This document shows positions 11,816-23,008 of a DNA stretch of 64,000 bases, one piece after another. The translations under genes and the position numbers were made by a program. Location: the NCBI RefSeq assembly GCF_030272615.1, contig NC_081410.1:254807533-254871532 (forward strand), read 5' to 3'. The DNA is from Cryptomeria japonica (taxonomy: Eukaryota; Streptophyta; Pinopsida; Cupressales; Cupressaceae). Under the pieces are notes generated by a model. It worked only from the letters and a program-made list of their open reading frames with translations. It had not been told where the DNA came from and did no database searches. The first letter of the stretch is position 1. Each line of letters begins with the position of its first letter.

Positions 11816-12455
11816 TAAGGTCAAAGCAATCATGGAAATGGCATCTCCCCGGAATATCAGTCAACTAAGATCACTTCAAGGAAGACTACAGTCAATCAAA
11901 AAATTTGTTGCTCGGCTAGTAGATAAATGCCAACCATTTACTCATCTATTGCATAAAAATGTTACTTTCAAGTGGGACCATCAATGCGAGGATGCATTCA
12001 ATAAGATCAAGGCCTATCTCATGCAACCACCCATCCTAATGTCACCAATTCTAGGAAAGCCCTTGTTACTCTATGTATCAACCACCAAAGTATCATTAGG
12101 AGTTCTGCATGCACAATAGGACAATGAAGGAAAATAATGAGCCATGTACTACATCAACAAAACATTAGTGGGATACGAGATCAACTATTCACCAAGAAAA
12201 AAAGTATGCTTGGCAGTAGTTTTTGCTTCTCAAAAATTAAGACACTATCTACTATCTTACTCCATCAAGTTGATTGCTAAAATCGATCCATTGAAGTATT
12301 TGCTCAGCAAGGCAACATTAACAGGATGGCCAGAAAAATGGATTATGATTCTAAGCGAGTTTGATATTGAATATGTTGATAGAAAAGCTATAAAGGGGCA
12401 AGTCATTGCAGACCAACTAGCAGAGGCACCACTTCAAGATGATCATCCTTTATAG
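11816..12455 (+). pseudogene. Connection and first RNase H domain of element A
   Basis: After RT the sequence reads LRSLQGRLQSIKKFVARLVD and FKWDHQCEDAFNKIK, the usual thumb and tether, then a Ty3-type RNase H with INKTLVGYEINYSPRKKVCL, KLRHYLLSYSIKLI and ILSEFDIEYV. It would remove the RNA template. Stops occur near 12117 and 12138. The domain ends at a stop next to acidic sequence leading into the second RNase H. Confidence 0.85.
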
Positions 12456-12485
12456 ATTGAGTTTCCCAATGATGATATCCTAATG

Positions 12486-12895
12486 GTCACCATAAAAACA
12501 TGGCAATTATACTTTGATGGCTCATATACACAACATGGATCAGGAGTAGGCATTCTATTCATCACGCCACAAGTTCATACAATTCCAAAAGCATACAAAT
12601 TAAGTTTTCCATGCACCAACAATACAATAGAATATGAAGCTTTGGTTACATGTATCAAAATGGCTATAGAATGGAGCATTACGCAACTTCAATTCTTTGG
12701 AGACTCTCAGCTCATCATCAATTCAATCAATGACGATTATTAAACAAAGGATGAAAAGTTAATGGCTTATAAGAAGATGGTTGATGATGTCAACAAATAT
12801 TTTGTAGAAATAACTTTTCAGCAAATTCCAAGGAATGACAACAAAGCAATAGACGCCATGGCAACACTTGCATCTCTCCTTTAGACATAGGAAAA
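12486..12895 (+). pseudogene. Second RNase H (archaeal-type) of element A
   Basis: This is an additional RNase H downstream of the first. It starts WQLYFDGSYTQHGSGVGILF and continues IEYEALVTCIKMAIEW, FFGDSQLIINSI and AIDAMATLASLL. The D-E-D-D acidic residues are all visible. Two in-tandem RNase H domains are known from the Tat lineage of plant Ty3 elements and support that placement. A stop at about 12740 breaks the frame. Confidence 0.85.
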
Positions 12896-13119
12896 TTAAG
12901 AGTGTTACAAATTCTTGGTGGAAGAGTTGTTTTACCCTGTACATAATTTTCTTGATTCCCAAACTATTTTTCACTTTGTTGGGCATGATTCCTCCCGCTA
13001 TGGCCAAACTTACACATACCTGAAAGATAATATCCTCCTTTCTGACTTATCAGAGAATAAAAAGAGAAACTTTATCCGCCAATCCTCCCATTATACTCTT
13101 GTCGTAGATACCCTTTTTA

Positions 13120-14276
13120 AATGAGGTCTAGATGATACTCTTTTAATATGTCTCGAACAAGAAGAATCTGAGAAGGCCTTAAATGAAGTCCATAACGACA
13201 TTTGTGGAACTCATTCAAATGGTCTTACCCTTTCAAAAAAACTCATAAGCTTGGGCTATTATTGGGCAACTATGGAACGAGATTCTTTTCAGATAGATAA
13301 AACATGCAAACAATGTCAGATCCATGAAAATTTAATTCATGCACCAGCACAAGAACTTCATGCTTTGGCAAGATTTTGGCCTTTCTGCCAATAGGGTCTT
13401 GATCTAGTAGGAAAGATAAATCCTTCTTCATCCAATGGTCACAAATTCATCTTTGTAGCTACAAACTATTTCACAAAATGGATTGAGGAAGTACCTCTCA
13501 TCAATATCACAGGAAAACAAATTGCTACATTTATCTTGAACTACATCATATGTCGCTCTGGCATACCCATGACCATTATCACTGATAATGGGTGACCGTT
13601 CAAGAATTAGGAATTCTAAGAGCTATGTGACAAATTCAAGATCCAACACAAATTTTCCACACCCTACTATCCACAAGGGAATGGGCAAGAAGAGGCATCA
13701 AACAAAACCATTATGAAAATCCTCAAAAAGACTGTGAATGATGCTGGAAGAGATTGGCATATTCAATTGAACCCTGCTCTATGGGCCTACTGTACCAATA
13801 TTCGCACACCAACAGGTGCCACACCTTTCTCTCTTGTCTATGGATCATAAGAAATACTACCAATAGAAGTAGAGATACCTTCTCTATGAGTATCATTAAA
13901 AATCCTTATCCCAGATGAAGAACAACGAGTATCTAGATTGCAAGAGTTAGAATTGATTCATGAACAAAGACAACATGCCTTTGATCATTTGAAGGTATAT
14001 CAACAAAGAATGTGTCACAGTTACAATCACAAGGTCAAACCAAGAGCATTTCAAGCTGGGGAACTAGTACTTAAATAAAATCCACGCAACCAGGCAGATC
14101 AAGAAAAGAAAGGGAAGTTTGAACCAAACTGGTTAGGTTTGTTTGTAGTCACAATAGTATTTGGGTCAGGAGCATATCAACTATCAACACAGGATGAGGA
14201 TTAGCTCGAGGAACCCATCAATAGCATGCATCTGAAGAAGTTTTATGTTTGGAAAAGCAGAAAAATCCCAAAATAG
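13120..14276 (+). pseudogene. Integrase of element A
   Basis: This enzyme would insert the DNA copy into the genome. The zinc-binding region shows HNDICGTH and CKQCQIH. The catalytic core shows GLDLVGKINPSSSNGHKFIF (first Asp), IITDNG (second Asp) and GNGQEEASNKTIMKI (Glu). The C-terminal part has QQRMCHSYNHKVKPR and KKGKFEPNWLGLF and ends near FYVWKSRK. Several in-frame stops are present (for example after IITDNG and before EILPIEVE). Catalytic residues are retained despite the stops. Confidence 0.88.
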
Positions 14277-14450
14277 TGCAAAAAGCAGAAAATCCAAAAA
14301 CAGTGAAAAAGCAAAAAAATCCAAAAAATAGTGCAAACAGCAGAAAATCCAAAAACAGTGAAAAAGAAGAAAATTCCAAAAACAATGGAAAATCATAAAA
14401 TACAAAACAACAAAAACATTGGAAAATAAGCAAAAAAAAAATCAAATATG
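14251..14450 (+). repeat. A-rich short tandem repeats after integrase of A
   Basis: Variants of GCAGAAAATCCAAAAACAGT recur about six times with irregular 25-35 bp spacing. Element B has only a brief A-rich stretch at the same point. Confidence 0.7.
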
Positions 14451-16063
14451 AGAAAAAGTGCAATAAAAATAGATGGTGAAAACCTGGCAAACATGCGCTA
14501 TCTGTCCGCTAGCTCTTCCATCTATTAGTTCATACATCCTTCCGCTTGCATTCATTTTCCATCAGCACTGTTCATATCCATATTAAGAACCTTTGTACAT
14601 ACGTGGGCATCGCAGGCGATTTATCACCATGGTTTGGATCACTGGGTATATCATAATGACTTTGTTTCTAGGCTTGGGGCAAAATCTTGTAGCTAGCTGG
14701 GAAATTTTTTTTTGATCATTTTGGGCTTCATCAAATAGGAAGAACAATAGTTATACAAATCTTGTCAAGAGAAAACTAAGACACATCCGATGTTGAACAC
14801 AATATTAAGTTGTCCACCATCAAACTATCACATGTCAGTCTAAGCACTTCACACACTTTTCAATGGATGATATCTTTTGGATAATGATTTTAAAATGATT
14901 GTTCAACTTTTCTATCTTGATTTTTGCTATCATGATTTCTGAGTGACTCCATGATGTCTCTGACTAGAGGAAGAAGGAAGGAACATGATATTTTTCTTGT
15001 TTGTTGTCTTTAAATTAATCATTAATATGTGCAAATTTGTCTCAGGACATGATCATCGGAGTATCATCGAAGACATTTCTGATTTGCGTATAACAATGGT
15101 TAATCTTGCCTGTTTTATGCAAGAAACACTCAGGTCATCTTGGTTCAATTATACCTCGATGCTTGTGCTAACTTGCAATATCAAAATCTAGGAAAGTAGT
15201 GCTCAGGTCATCATGGTTTATTATACCATCGATGTTTGCACTCACTTCCCACATTTTAAAAATCTCAATGAGGACAAAACACAATAACCTAGTGACTGGT
15301 CCAATCGTATCTTTGCATTTCATTTGCATTTACATTTGCATTTAGCTTGCATTGCATTCTTACATGGGATCCCACAAGTTCATCTTATCCAAGGCAAAAT
15401 CTATCGCAAGAATCATCAAGAGATCATCATAAGTGTATACACAATAAAAATGATGACTTATCTCTCTCCAAATATTGTCAACCCAGTGCAAATCTTATGG
15501 TACCCCCTCAACAGAACCAACATCAACATATCCGAATCTTCCTGCAACCTGATAGCAACAAAATGTCAGTTCTTTATCCAATCAACCTTATCAATTCTAT
15601 CAATCGATCACATCTGATCTATTCTATCATGTCTTATATAGGATGTATCTTTCCTGGAACCAAATGTTTTGATCAAGTCTTATACAAGATATATCGTTCC
15701 TGAAACCAGACACTTTGATCATCTTTGTCTTATACAGGAGGTGTCATTCTTGAAACCAGACTAAATCTTGATCTTATCAATCTCATCAATCAAGCTTTAT
15801 CAATCATCACATCGATAACCGCATCATCGTGATCAAAGAACTCACACTTTCATCAACCACAGTTGAAGAAATCAAATCATTTCTAATCAAGAAATCAATT
15901 TCGCAAAAATTCACACTCCAAAAGTCAATTATCTCAATTGATCACCTGAGGGGGCATCATCATACCACAATTTATCAATCAATGTCTGGAGCATCCTATC
16001 GAACCAATATCATCACCAAAATGAGATTATTCTTTGAACTAACGCATCATCACACCTCGCTTC
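14451..16063 (+). other. 3' untranslated region of element A
   Basis: This non-coding stretch between integrase and purine tract is alignable to B. It holds two copies of a CTCAGGTCATCTTGGTTCAA-like segment near 15131 and 15203, TTGCATT-rich simple sequence near 15320, and three larger repeats listed separately. Confidence 0.6.
15632..15775 (+). repeat. 46-50 bp tandem repeat, 3 units, 3' UTR of A
   Basis: Units begin TCTTATA at 15632, 15678 and 15728 and carry a CATTCCTGAAACCAGA-like half. Element B has six units of the same repeat. Confidence 0.85.
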
Positions 16064-16077
16064 AAAGAGGGGCAAAA
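16064..16077 (+). other. Polypurine tract of element A
   Basis: AAAGAGGGGCAAAA abuts the 3' LTR. It is the expected plus-strand primer and is identical in B. Confidence 0.9.
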
Positions 16078-17254
16078 TGTATACACCTAAAAATGGTCTG
16101 AAGATAATTAATTAAATAAGAAATTATTTAATTAATCCCCCTTCCCAATTTAATTGAATTCATTTAGCAATTTAATTAAACTCTCCCTTTCATCTACTTA
16201 TTAATAAATCTAAGGATTTATTTAATAGGTTCATTTCAATAGTTCCCTTTGATTAATTAATTTAAATTAATTAATATTCCCCCCATTTAATCAATTCTTC
16301 TAATCTTCTAATTAATTAAAACTAATCAATTTATGATTTGTTGAAAATTAATTAGTTTTTCCCTATTATTTGAATTTTTCAATTCAAATTACCCACATGC
16401 CTCCTAACTTCTAACCACCTAAGCTAACCATCCCTCTAACCTAACCCATTCCACCTAATCTTGGGTTTAACTAACTCTATCCTATCTTGCACATCCTAAC
16501 CTCTTTATCCTAACCTCCTATGGGTTGGATATTCTCCCGTTGAGACACATGGCACTTTGGCCACATGTCTCCTCTCTTGGACACTTGCCCTCTTATGAGC
16601 AAGGCTCCTTGACACTTGTCACCATAGAGATGACACGTGTCCCTTCCTCCAACCTCTTCTCTAGCCTCCTCCAATTTCACCCTTGATATCTTTAGACCCA
16701 ATCTTGACCGTTGATTCATGCAACCTCACCCTAGCCTTGGAAATCCTATAAATATCCCCCAATTTGGAGCACAAAGGTTCCCATCTCATTATCAATTTAG
16801 GCATTGTTACTATAGGCATATTCATTCTAGCATATCATTTGAGCATTGTTATTATAGGCAATTGCATCTTAGATCTAGCTTAACTTGATCATTTTCTAGA
16901 ATAATTGTTGAATCATGTAGCTTAATCAATCTCTTTTCCAGCTTAAGTGCATCATCATCATAAATTAATCATGCATATCATTAGTTTAATTAGCCTCTTG
17001 GATCAATCTAGCATAATCAATCTCATCTAGCTTGCATATCATCATCATTTCAAATCCCCCGTCTAGGTGTAGTCGAGTCACTGGGATTGCTTATCCCGAT
17101 CTGAGAGCAAATCCACACTTACATCTCTTAGGAGGTGATAGGTCACTTTGTCATGGTTTATCTTTCATTTGATTTTAATTTTCTAACCATGCTTGTAATG
17201 ATCTTTTGAGTGTTTGTGTTGCAGTTGCAGGTATCACACTTCACAGACACAACA
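16078..17254 (+). repeat. 3' LTR of element A
   Basis: It is the partner of 3681-4857, equal in length, and is followed by the AAATG duplication. Confidence 0.95.
16745..16754 (+). promoter_or_regulatory. TATA box of element A 3' LTR
   Basis: CTATAAATAT, same context as in the 5' LTR. Confidence 0.7.
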
Positions 17255-17259
17255 AAATG
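17255..17259. repeat. Target site duplication, right copy (element A)
   Basis: AAATG, identical to 3676-3680. Confidence 0.93.
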
Positions 17260-17669
17260 TATCAAGGTCACCATTGAAACTAGTTAGATCTAATAAAAGG
17301 AGTAATCAGTTCAATGCCACCTATTCCACTTGTGGTAATTTTGGTCATGGTGCAACAAATTGCAGAATGAGAATGGGTCAGAGAAATAATGCAGGACCAT
17401 GGAGGATGACTGGTATGGCATGTTTCAATTTCCATAAGATCGGTCTCTTAGCCAGAGAATGTAGGAACCGATCCTATAACCTGTCTGAAGACAGGAACCA
17501 GTTTGGCAAAAAGAAAGGGAAAAATTACTTGAAAGGAAAGAAGACAATTAAAGAGGTGAGGAATGAAATGAAAAAGATATGGATTAAGAAGGAAGAAAGA
17601 AAAGAAGGAGAGAATCATTCTGAAACCAAGTCATCATCAATCAATGATGACAGTTCTTCTTCAAACTAG
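17255..17669 (+). pseudogene. gag-like protein of copia-type element, 3' part
   Basis: The reading frame left at 3680 resumes here in phase. It continues the zinc-knuckle series with two decayed units, STCGNFGHGATNC (first Cys lost) and CFNFHKIGLLAREC (second Cys and His lost). A Lys/Glu-rich basic tail follows (GKKKGKNYLKGKK) and ends in a Ser/Asn run and a TAG stop at 17667-17669. No protease or integrase follows where a copia polyprotein would continue. Confidence 0.8.
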
Positions 17670-18138
17670 GCATACTGATGCTCAGGGGGAGCACATATGG
17701 TAAGATCATTATTGAATCCCCTCGACCGATATGAGGTTATGTCTATTTTCATAGTTTAGATGCATAAAATTTTGTTTAAAACTCTTATTTGGTAAATGTT
17801 TTGAGGGCTAGTGTAAATGTTGTTTGTGTACCGGTATCGGTAACAAGCAATCGGTAAGAAGTAAGTCGATGTATCTTAAGTTGTAATGGTCTAACTAGCC
17901 GTTGTATTGAAGCACTAATAAACCTTAACAGATAAATAAAGAAATGTCAATATATTTCATTTACCTTGCTTTGTTGTGAACGTTCTTGAGCTCTCGTGCA
18001 ACCTAAGGTGATTGAAATGTTGCTAGTGATATTTGTGCGAAGTGATCAAGTAGCGTGATAGTGGTGATTGGCAACCCTAGAGGAGAAGGTATTCTAGGTA
18101 TTCAAACCATTTTTTGAATAATTTGTTTGAAGTTCATC
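17670..18138 (+). other. Spacer between gag and extra ORF
   Basis: No coding signal. It contains CTCAGGGGGAGCA near 17681, a purine-rich motif like those just before copia 3' LTRs, which may mark where pol was lost. This is inference. Confidence 0.5.
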
Positions 18139-21100
18139 ATGGTAGCTTCTGTATCGACTCCTATGTTGGTTGAAGCAATTAAGGAAACACAACCCAAGTT
18201 TAAATTGCATCTTATGAAGGCTGGAGAGATTGACATGACTGGTGCCCTATGATCTGTGCCCTTCGGTGTGTTACTGGTTGAAGATATTCGCTCCTTCATC
18301 CATTGCAAGCTTGAAGAACTCGGACACAAATATATTCGAAATTAATTCAAAGGGTTCTGTAATCATGATATGTTAAACGCAAAATATTTGCATCTGAAGA
18401 CCAAGGGTTTGTCGAATGTTGTTGATTTTCCCAATTAATTTCATACCAATTGGGTTAGGTATGTATTAAGTAGAGTGCATGATCAATTCCTATGGCTGGA
18501 AGCTGAAGCATTGATCAAGATCACAAAGGATGTGATTCAAAGAGTAATAGGGTTTAGTGCAACCGGTGAAGCACTAACCCTAAGAACAATATCATCCACT
18601 GAAGTCTCCCGGTTGACTCAATCCCGATGTGATAGGATCGCTCATATTGAGATGCAAAAGTGAGGTTTGCTTCTGTAGTCCTGGGTTATAGGGTCTATTA
18701 ATCAAGCCGCATGAACAGTGTGTCGAGCGGTGCTATACATGCAGCCTATCAAATCATCAAGGAGGATGCAAAATATGAAATTTGTGAGATGATCATAAGT
18801 TAATTTCTAGTGAACATGGAGCGAATTAAGAAGGACAAGAAACAGTCATTCAAGTATTGCTCATTATTGGTATGTATATTCTTCTATGGGCAAATTTTTT
18901 TTCCCGGTAAGGGCAATGTTGTGTAGTCTGAGGATAAACCTATCATGGTTTAGATAAGTGAAATGATTATGGATTTAGGTGATAAGTTTGGGTAAACAAT
19001 GTGGGGATATTTTAAAGAATTCCAAATCAGAATGCATAAAAGAGAGAGAATCCCAACCAGTATAGTTTTAAAGTACAAGGACAACATTTGTTTTCTTGTT
19101 GACACCGATTGTTGCATCATTCAAACGGTTCAACCTAGAACCTTTTGGGTACCTGCTATGGGTTATGAGGTCGGGGCATACATTACTAAAGTGTATGCAA
19201 ACATGTTATTGTCTAAACTGATAGACAAAAAAGCAAAGAAATTTGGAACTTATGAGGAGGCAAGCTCCAAAATAAAACAAGAACTTAAGGAGCCAATCAT
19301 ACAAAGGAGAGTAAGGAAAATGATTGATACCCTAGATAAAAAGTATGGAGGTGAAGCACCCGATGCCAGTGCTTCCACCGGTACTAGTGAACAAATAGGG
19401 GCCAAAAAAAACAAAGATAAAGAACAAACAGGAGAAAAGAATAAAATGTCGAAGGCAAAACCCAAGGGTACTACATCCAACAAGCTGATAACATACACAA
19501 AAGAAAAGGACTCAGAAACTCCTGCATCTTCCCTAGGTAAAGGTGGACTGGTAGGAGTGACATATGCAAGAAAGAAAAAGAGTGAAGGGCCTGTTGACAC
19601 AAAGGATAAAAATAAGCCCAAGAAGGATGAAAACGAGGGTGATAATATTGACACCCAATCTGATGTGGAAATAAAAGAAGTCAGAAGAAGTGGTAGAAAT
19701 GCACTTCCAACTATTGATGAATTGGTCCATGGGATCAAAGAGTTTGGATGTCTATCTGCTGTTGGGAGAAAATATCCCCTCTATAACGAGGAGGACAAAA
19801 GAAAAATTGAAGACACACTTATGTGGAACATGCATAAGTTCCGCAGAACCCCCAGTCAACTATATGGAATAGTTCCATCCAACTTGCAAAATCAAATTGA
19901 AGGGAGATGGAAAACAACTTTATCTATTGAGAAAGAGCACATGATAAAAGCACTCATGGAAGTGCAACATGATCTTGATTATAATCAAGCATCTTTATTG
20001 GCAGAAGCATGTGTTCAACGCTTTAGAATAAGGAACAGGTCAGTGAGAGTGGCCATAGGAGATGTCCAAGGTGTGCATGATGAGGGTGTTGCCTTATGGA
20101 AAATAATCTTGAGCCAGCAAAAGGAAGTTGAAGAAGATATAGCAAAGGGAACAAAACAGGACCAAGGTGTAGCTACCCTTGACAAAGGGGAAAGGTAAAG
20201 ACAAAGACTCTACAGAAGGTTTTGATGTTTTCATAGTTGAAGATATCATAGGTAATGTTGTGTCAGATATTCCTAATCTGACAAAGGATGTTGAGCAACC
20301 AGTCAAACACAAATCAACTGGTGAAACTGTTGATATTGATGTTACTTCGGTAAAGGGAGTCGATAAAACTAAGTATCTCGAATAAGATGAAGTTATAGTT
20401 GAAGATATACCTTATGAAGATACACCTCATAGAACTTTGGCAACAATAAATCCTACTGACAATGAACCCCTTTTGTCAGAAAAAGGTGCAGAGGAAGGAA
20501 ATCCAAAGGTGATAAATTCATCAATACCACATGTTGAAGAATAAAAGAAGAAGGAAACCGAGGAGAAGGAAGAAAAACAAAAGGAAGCAGAAAAGAAGGA
20601 AGAAGAGATGAAGGAAACAGAGGAGACCAAGGAATCGAAACAACACAAGAAGAAAGAGGATTCTTCATCCGGTCAACCTGAAGATGGTAAGAAAACAGTG
20701 GTGGACACTCCTCTGATAAAGAGGAAGTTAGATTTAGAAAAGAAGAGTGAAAATAAGAAAGCTAAACTCACGACCGCAACTAGCTCTGAGGTTAATGTTG
20801 AAGAAAAGGAAGAAGAAAAAGAGGAGGAAGAAGAGGAAGACTTTGTAATCAACATTAAGAAGATAACCCCCAAACAATTAATGGAATTTTCTAAAAAATT
20901 GAAACTTCAAGCTGAAAAGGCAAAACTTAGAGCAAAGAAAAAGAAGATGAAAATTCTTAATACATCAAAAACCATTATGTTTGACCTCATTCTTGACATT
21001 GTTGTTGATGACAATGCAACCATCATTGATCAGTTGGGCACTCTTGTCAAAGCAATCGGTTCAGAGGCAACCGATCTGGAGAAGGTTGCAGTTAGACAAT

Positions 21101-21642
21101 ATGAAACAAAGAGAGGTGAAAAATTAATGGAACACATATCAGTTGGCAAAGTTGCTCTCTCCACCAGCACCGAAGAGGTCAAATCTATACTACAGGAAGT
21201 TGGCCAATTATTGGTTAAGTCATCAAACTTCACCGATTTAATCAAAGATCTTAAAGATAAAAGAGCTCATAGTCAAAGGGAAATCCAAGATTTGATAGGT
21301 TCTTTTGATGCTCTTACATGCTCTACAATGACCTTTAGTGGAAAGATCAAACAGTTAACTAATGAAATCAAAAAGTTAAAAGAGGAAGAGGATAAATAAG
21401 CTCTTAATCTGTTAGAGCTATAGTGCTACCTTGCATCAATCATTGATTTCATGAAAAGGAGTGTCAAAGAAGCAGAAAGACTCATAAGTGAACCTGATTG
21501 TAAGACAGTAGATGAAATGGAGGATTTTGTTACAATTTTGCATGGAAACTTCAACACCATGAAACAGGTGAAGCCTTCATAAAAATCCTCTTTGCAAGCT
21601 ACTAAGGAAAATTTCAAAGACATTTTTGCTTTACTTTCATGA
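18139..21642 (+). pseudogene. Extra ORF of the copia-type element, unknown function
   Basis: This decayed reading frame of about 1170 codons occupies the place of pol. ATG at 18139 opens it, three stops fall before 18475, the frame shifts near 18660, five more stops follow, then 400 codons are open from 18999. A second shift near 20180 leads to a frame that runs to 21642 with five more internal stops. The first third looks globular (NICFLVDTDCCIIQTVQP, TFWVPAMGYEVGAYITKVYA). The middle is Lys/Ser/Thr-rich with a second compact block near 19700-20110 (LYGIVPSNLQNQIEGRWK). The last third is Lys/Glu-rich and probably coiled coil. I recognise no family. The three stops before 18475 each differ by one C-to-T change from a Gln or Arg codon. 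The sense strand matches the element, so it is likely element-encoded, not a captured antisense gene. Confidence 0.7.
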
Positions 21643-21765
21643 ATCCTTTTGTATATTCTTTGTCATTGATGTCAAAAGGGGGAGTTTATATATATACATG
21701 AGGTAGATGAAACATGGGTCAAAACTAGCACATACATGACTACTTTGCAGTGTTTGCCACCAATG

Positions 21766-21779
21766 ACAAAGGGGTAGTT
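21766..21779 (+). other. Polypurine tract of copia-type element
   Basis: ACAAAGGGGTAGTT abuts the 3' LTR. A cleaner purine run, AAAAGGGGGAG, lies about 90 bases upstream near 21676 and may be a duplicate or the original. Confidence 0.6.
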
Positions 21780-23003
21780 TGTTGGCATTATGATGCATCT
21801 TGTATGACCGGTGAAATGGTTGTCATTGTTGGCAACATCATCTTCTAAGTCTCCATAGTCCATCGGTAAAGGAGTAAAGGGTAACTAGTGAAGAACAAAA
21901 GTCCTTATTCCTATCGACAGTGAGTAGACCGGTATAAAGAGGTTAACCGACTAAGCAGTGACTAGACCAGTATACAAGGGTTAACCGGCTAAGCAGTGAC
22001 TAGAATAGTATATAGGAGGTAACCGGCTAAGCAGTGAGTAGACCAGTATACAAGAGGTAACCAGTTAGGCAAAATTGGACCGGTACACAGGCGACAACCG
22101 GTAATACAGGAGTCTCAATCAACAGACTTAGAAACATCTAGATAACATCCAGTTGAACCGACAATCTTCCCTTTTCAATTGGTGAACTTATCGGCATGAA
22201 TGACTGTCTTGACCGATATTCTCAGAATGATTTTTGGAGAGCAATTTGAGGCATGGTAACAAATTTTTGAATTTGATAATTGGAGGGAAAGTTGGCACCA
22301 GAATTAAAGGTTAATATATACACATCATTCATTCTGATTGTATTGTTGTCAAGGTGAAAAAGATCCGTGTGAATATAAACAGGGGGAGTATAATAGAGTG
22401 CAGCAGATAGAGGTATGAATCAGTGAAGCCGACACCAATCAGAAGAATATAGCATGCAAAGTAGATCTATGAGACAGAGGTAGTGTCATCAAACAAATCA
22501 ATCATCTTTGTTGCCTTCTAACAATTGCAACATTGTAAATCCCTTATCAGGGTGAACCTTAACCGGTTCTTTATGTAAAATATCTTAACCGAGTCACTTC
22601 AGATATGAAGTTGTAAAATCCTCTAGCAACGTGAACTTTAACAGGTTCTAAGGTATTCTTAACCAGATACCAGTCACTTCTAATAGGGTGATGTTCTCAG
22701 AAAGAACTAGTTGTAAGCTCTTAACAGGGCACTCTTTTTCACTATAGTAAAAGAGATTGTGGGTTATCCCCACCATGGTTTTGTCCCTCTAACCAAGGGT
22801 TTCCACATATAATTGCTAGTGTTATGTGATGCTTATTTGTGCATGCAAATCTCTTTTGTTTGATGTTCTTTGCTTTCATGATTTATGCAATGTTTAAGTT
22901 AATTTGGAAGGATAGTTGTAGACTGGCCAGTTTGAATGTTTGAATTGTAAATAAACTATTTTGACTGATTCACCCCCCTCTCAGTCACCGGTTAATACTA
23001 ACA
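21780..23003 (+). repeat. 3' LTR of copia-type element
   Basis: It is the partner of 1430-2650 with the same ends TGTTGGCATT and ATACTAACA, followed by the GAAAC duplication. Confidence 0.93.
21917..22080 (+). repeat. 38-bp tandem repeat in the 3' LTR, about 5 units
   Basis: Units start near 21917, 21955, 21993, 22031 and 22069, the same number and phase as in the 5' LTR, so the array predates this insertion. Confidence 0.8.
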
Positions 23004-23008
23004 GAAAC
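23004..23008. repeat. Target site duplication, right copy (copia-type element)
   Basis: GAAAC, identical to 1425-1429. Confidence 0.9.

Larger units (their letters stand above)
3681..17254 (+). mobile_element. Ty3/gypsy element A, Tat lineage, nested in copia-type gag
   Basis: The element is bounded by two LTRs of 1177 bp each (TGTATACACC to ACA) and an AAATG target duplication. Domain order is gag, protease, linker, reverse transcriptase, RNase H, a second RNase H, integrase. Integrase after RT marks Ty3/gypsy, and the second RNase H after the first is a known hallmark of the Tat lineage. All coding parts carry stops and frameshifts. Its closest relative here is element B, with the same plan and alignable proteins. 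Confidence 0.93.
1430..23003 (+). mobile_element. Copia-type LTR retrotransposon, non-autonomous, with nested element A
   Basis: The element is bounded by two LTRs of 1221 and 1224 bp that begin TGTTGGCATT and end ATACTAACA, flanked by an exact 5-bp duplication GAAAC. A primer site matching initiator Met tRNA follows the 5' LTR, which is typical of Ty1/copia. Without the 13.6-kb nested Ty3 element, the host is about 8 kb. Inside I see a coiled-coil and zinc-knuckle gag and then a long extra ORF. I find no protease, integrase, reverse transcriptase or RNase H motif, so it would depend on enzymes from another element. Both ORFs carry multiple stops and frameshifts, so the copy is dead. Confidence 0.9.

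Noticed and set aside
19250-19738. Minus-strand frame of 162 codons rich in Ser/Phe/Leu
   Set aside because: It is the shadow of the Lys/Glu-rich sense ORF and has no independent support.
1430-23003. Virus or endogenous viral element
   Set aside because: No envelope, movement or capsid gene of a virus was seen. All recognisable proteins are LTR retrotransposon domains.
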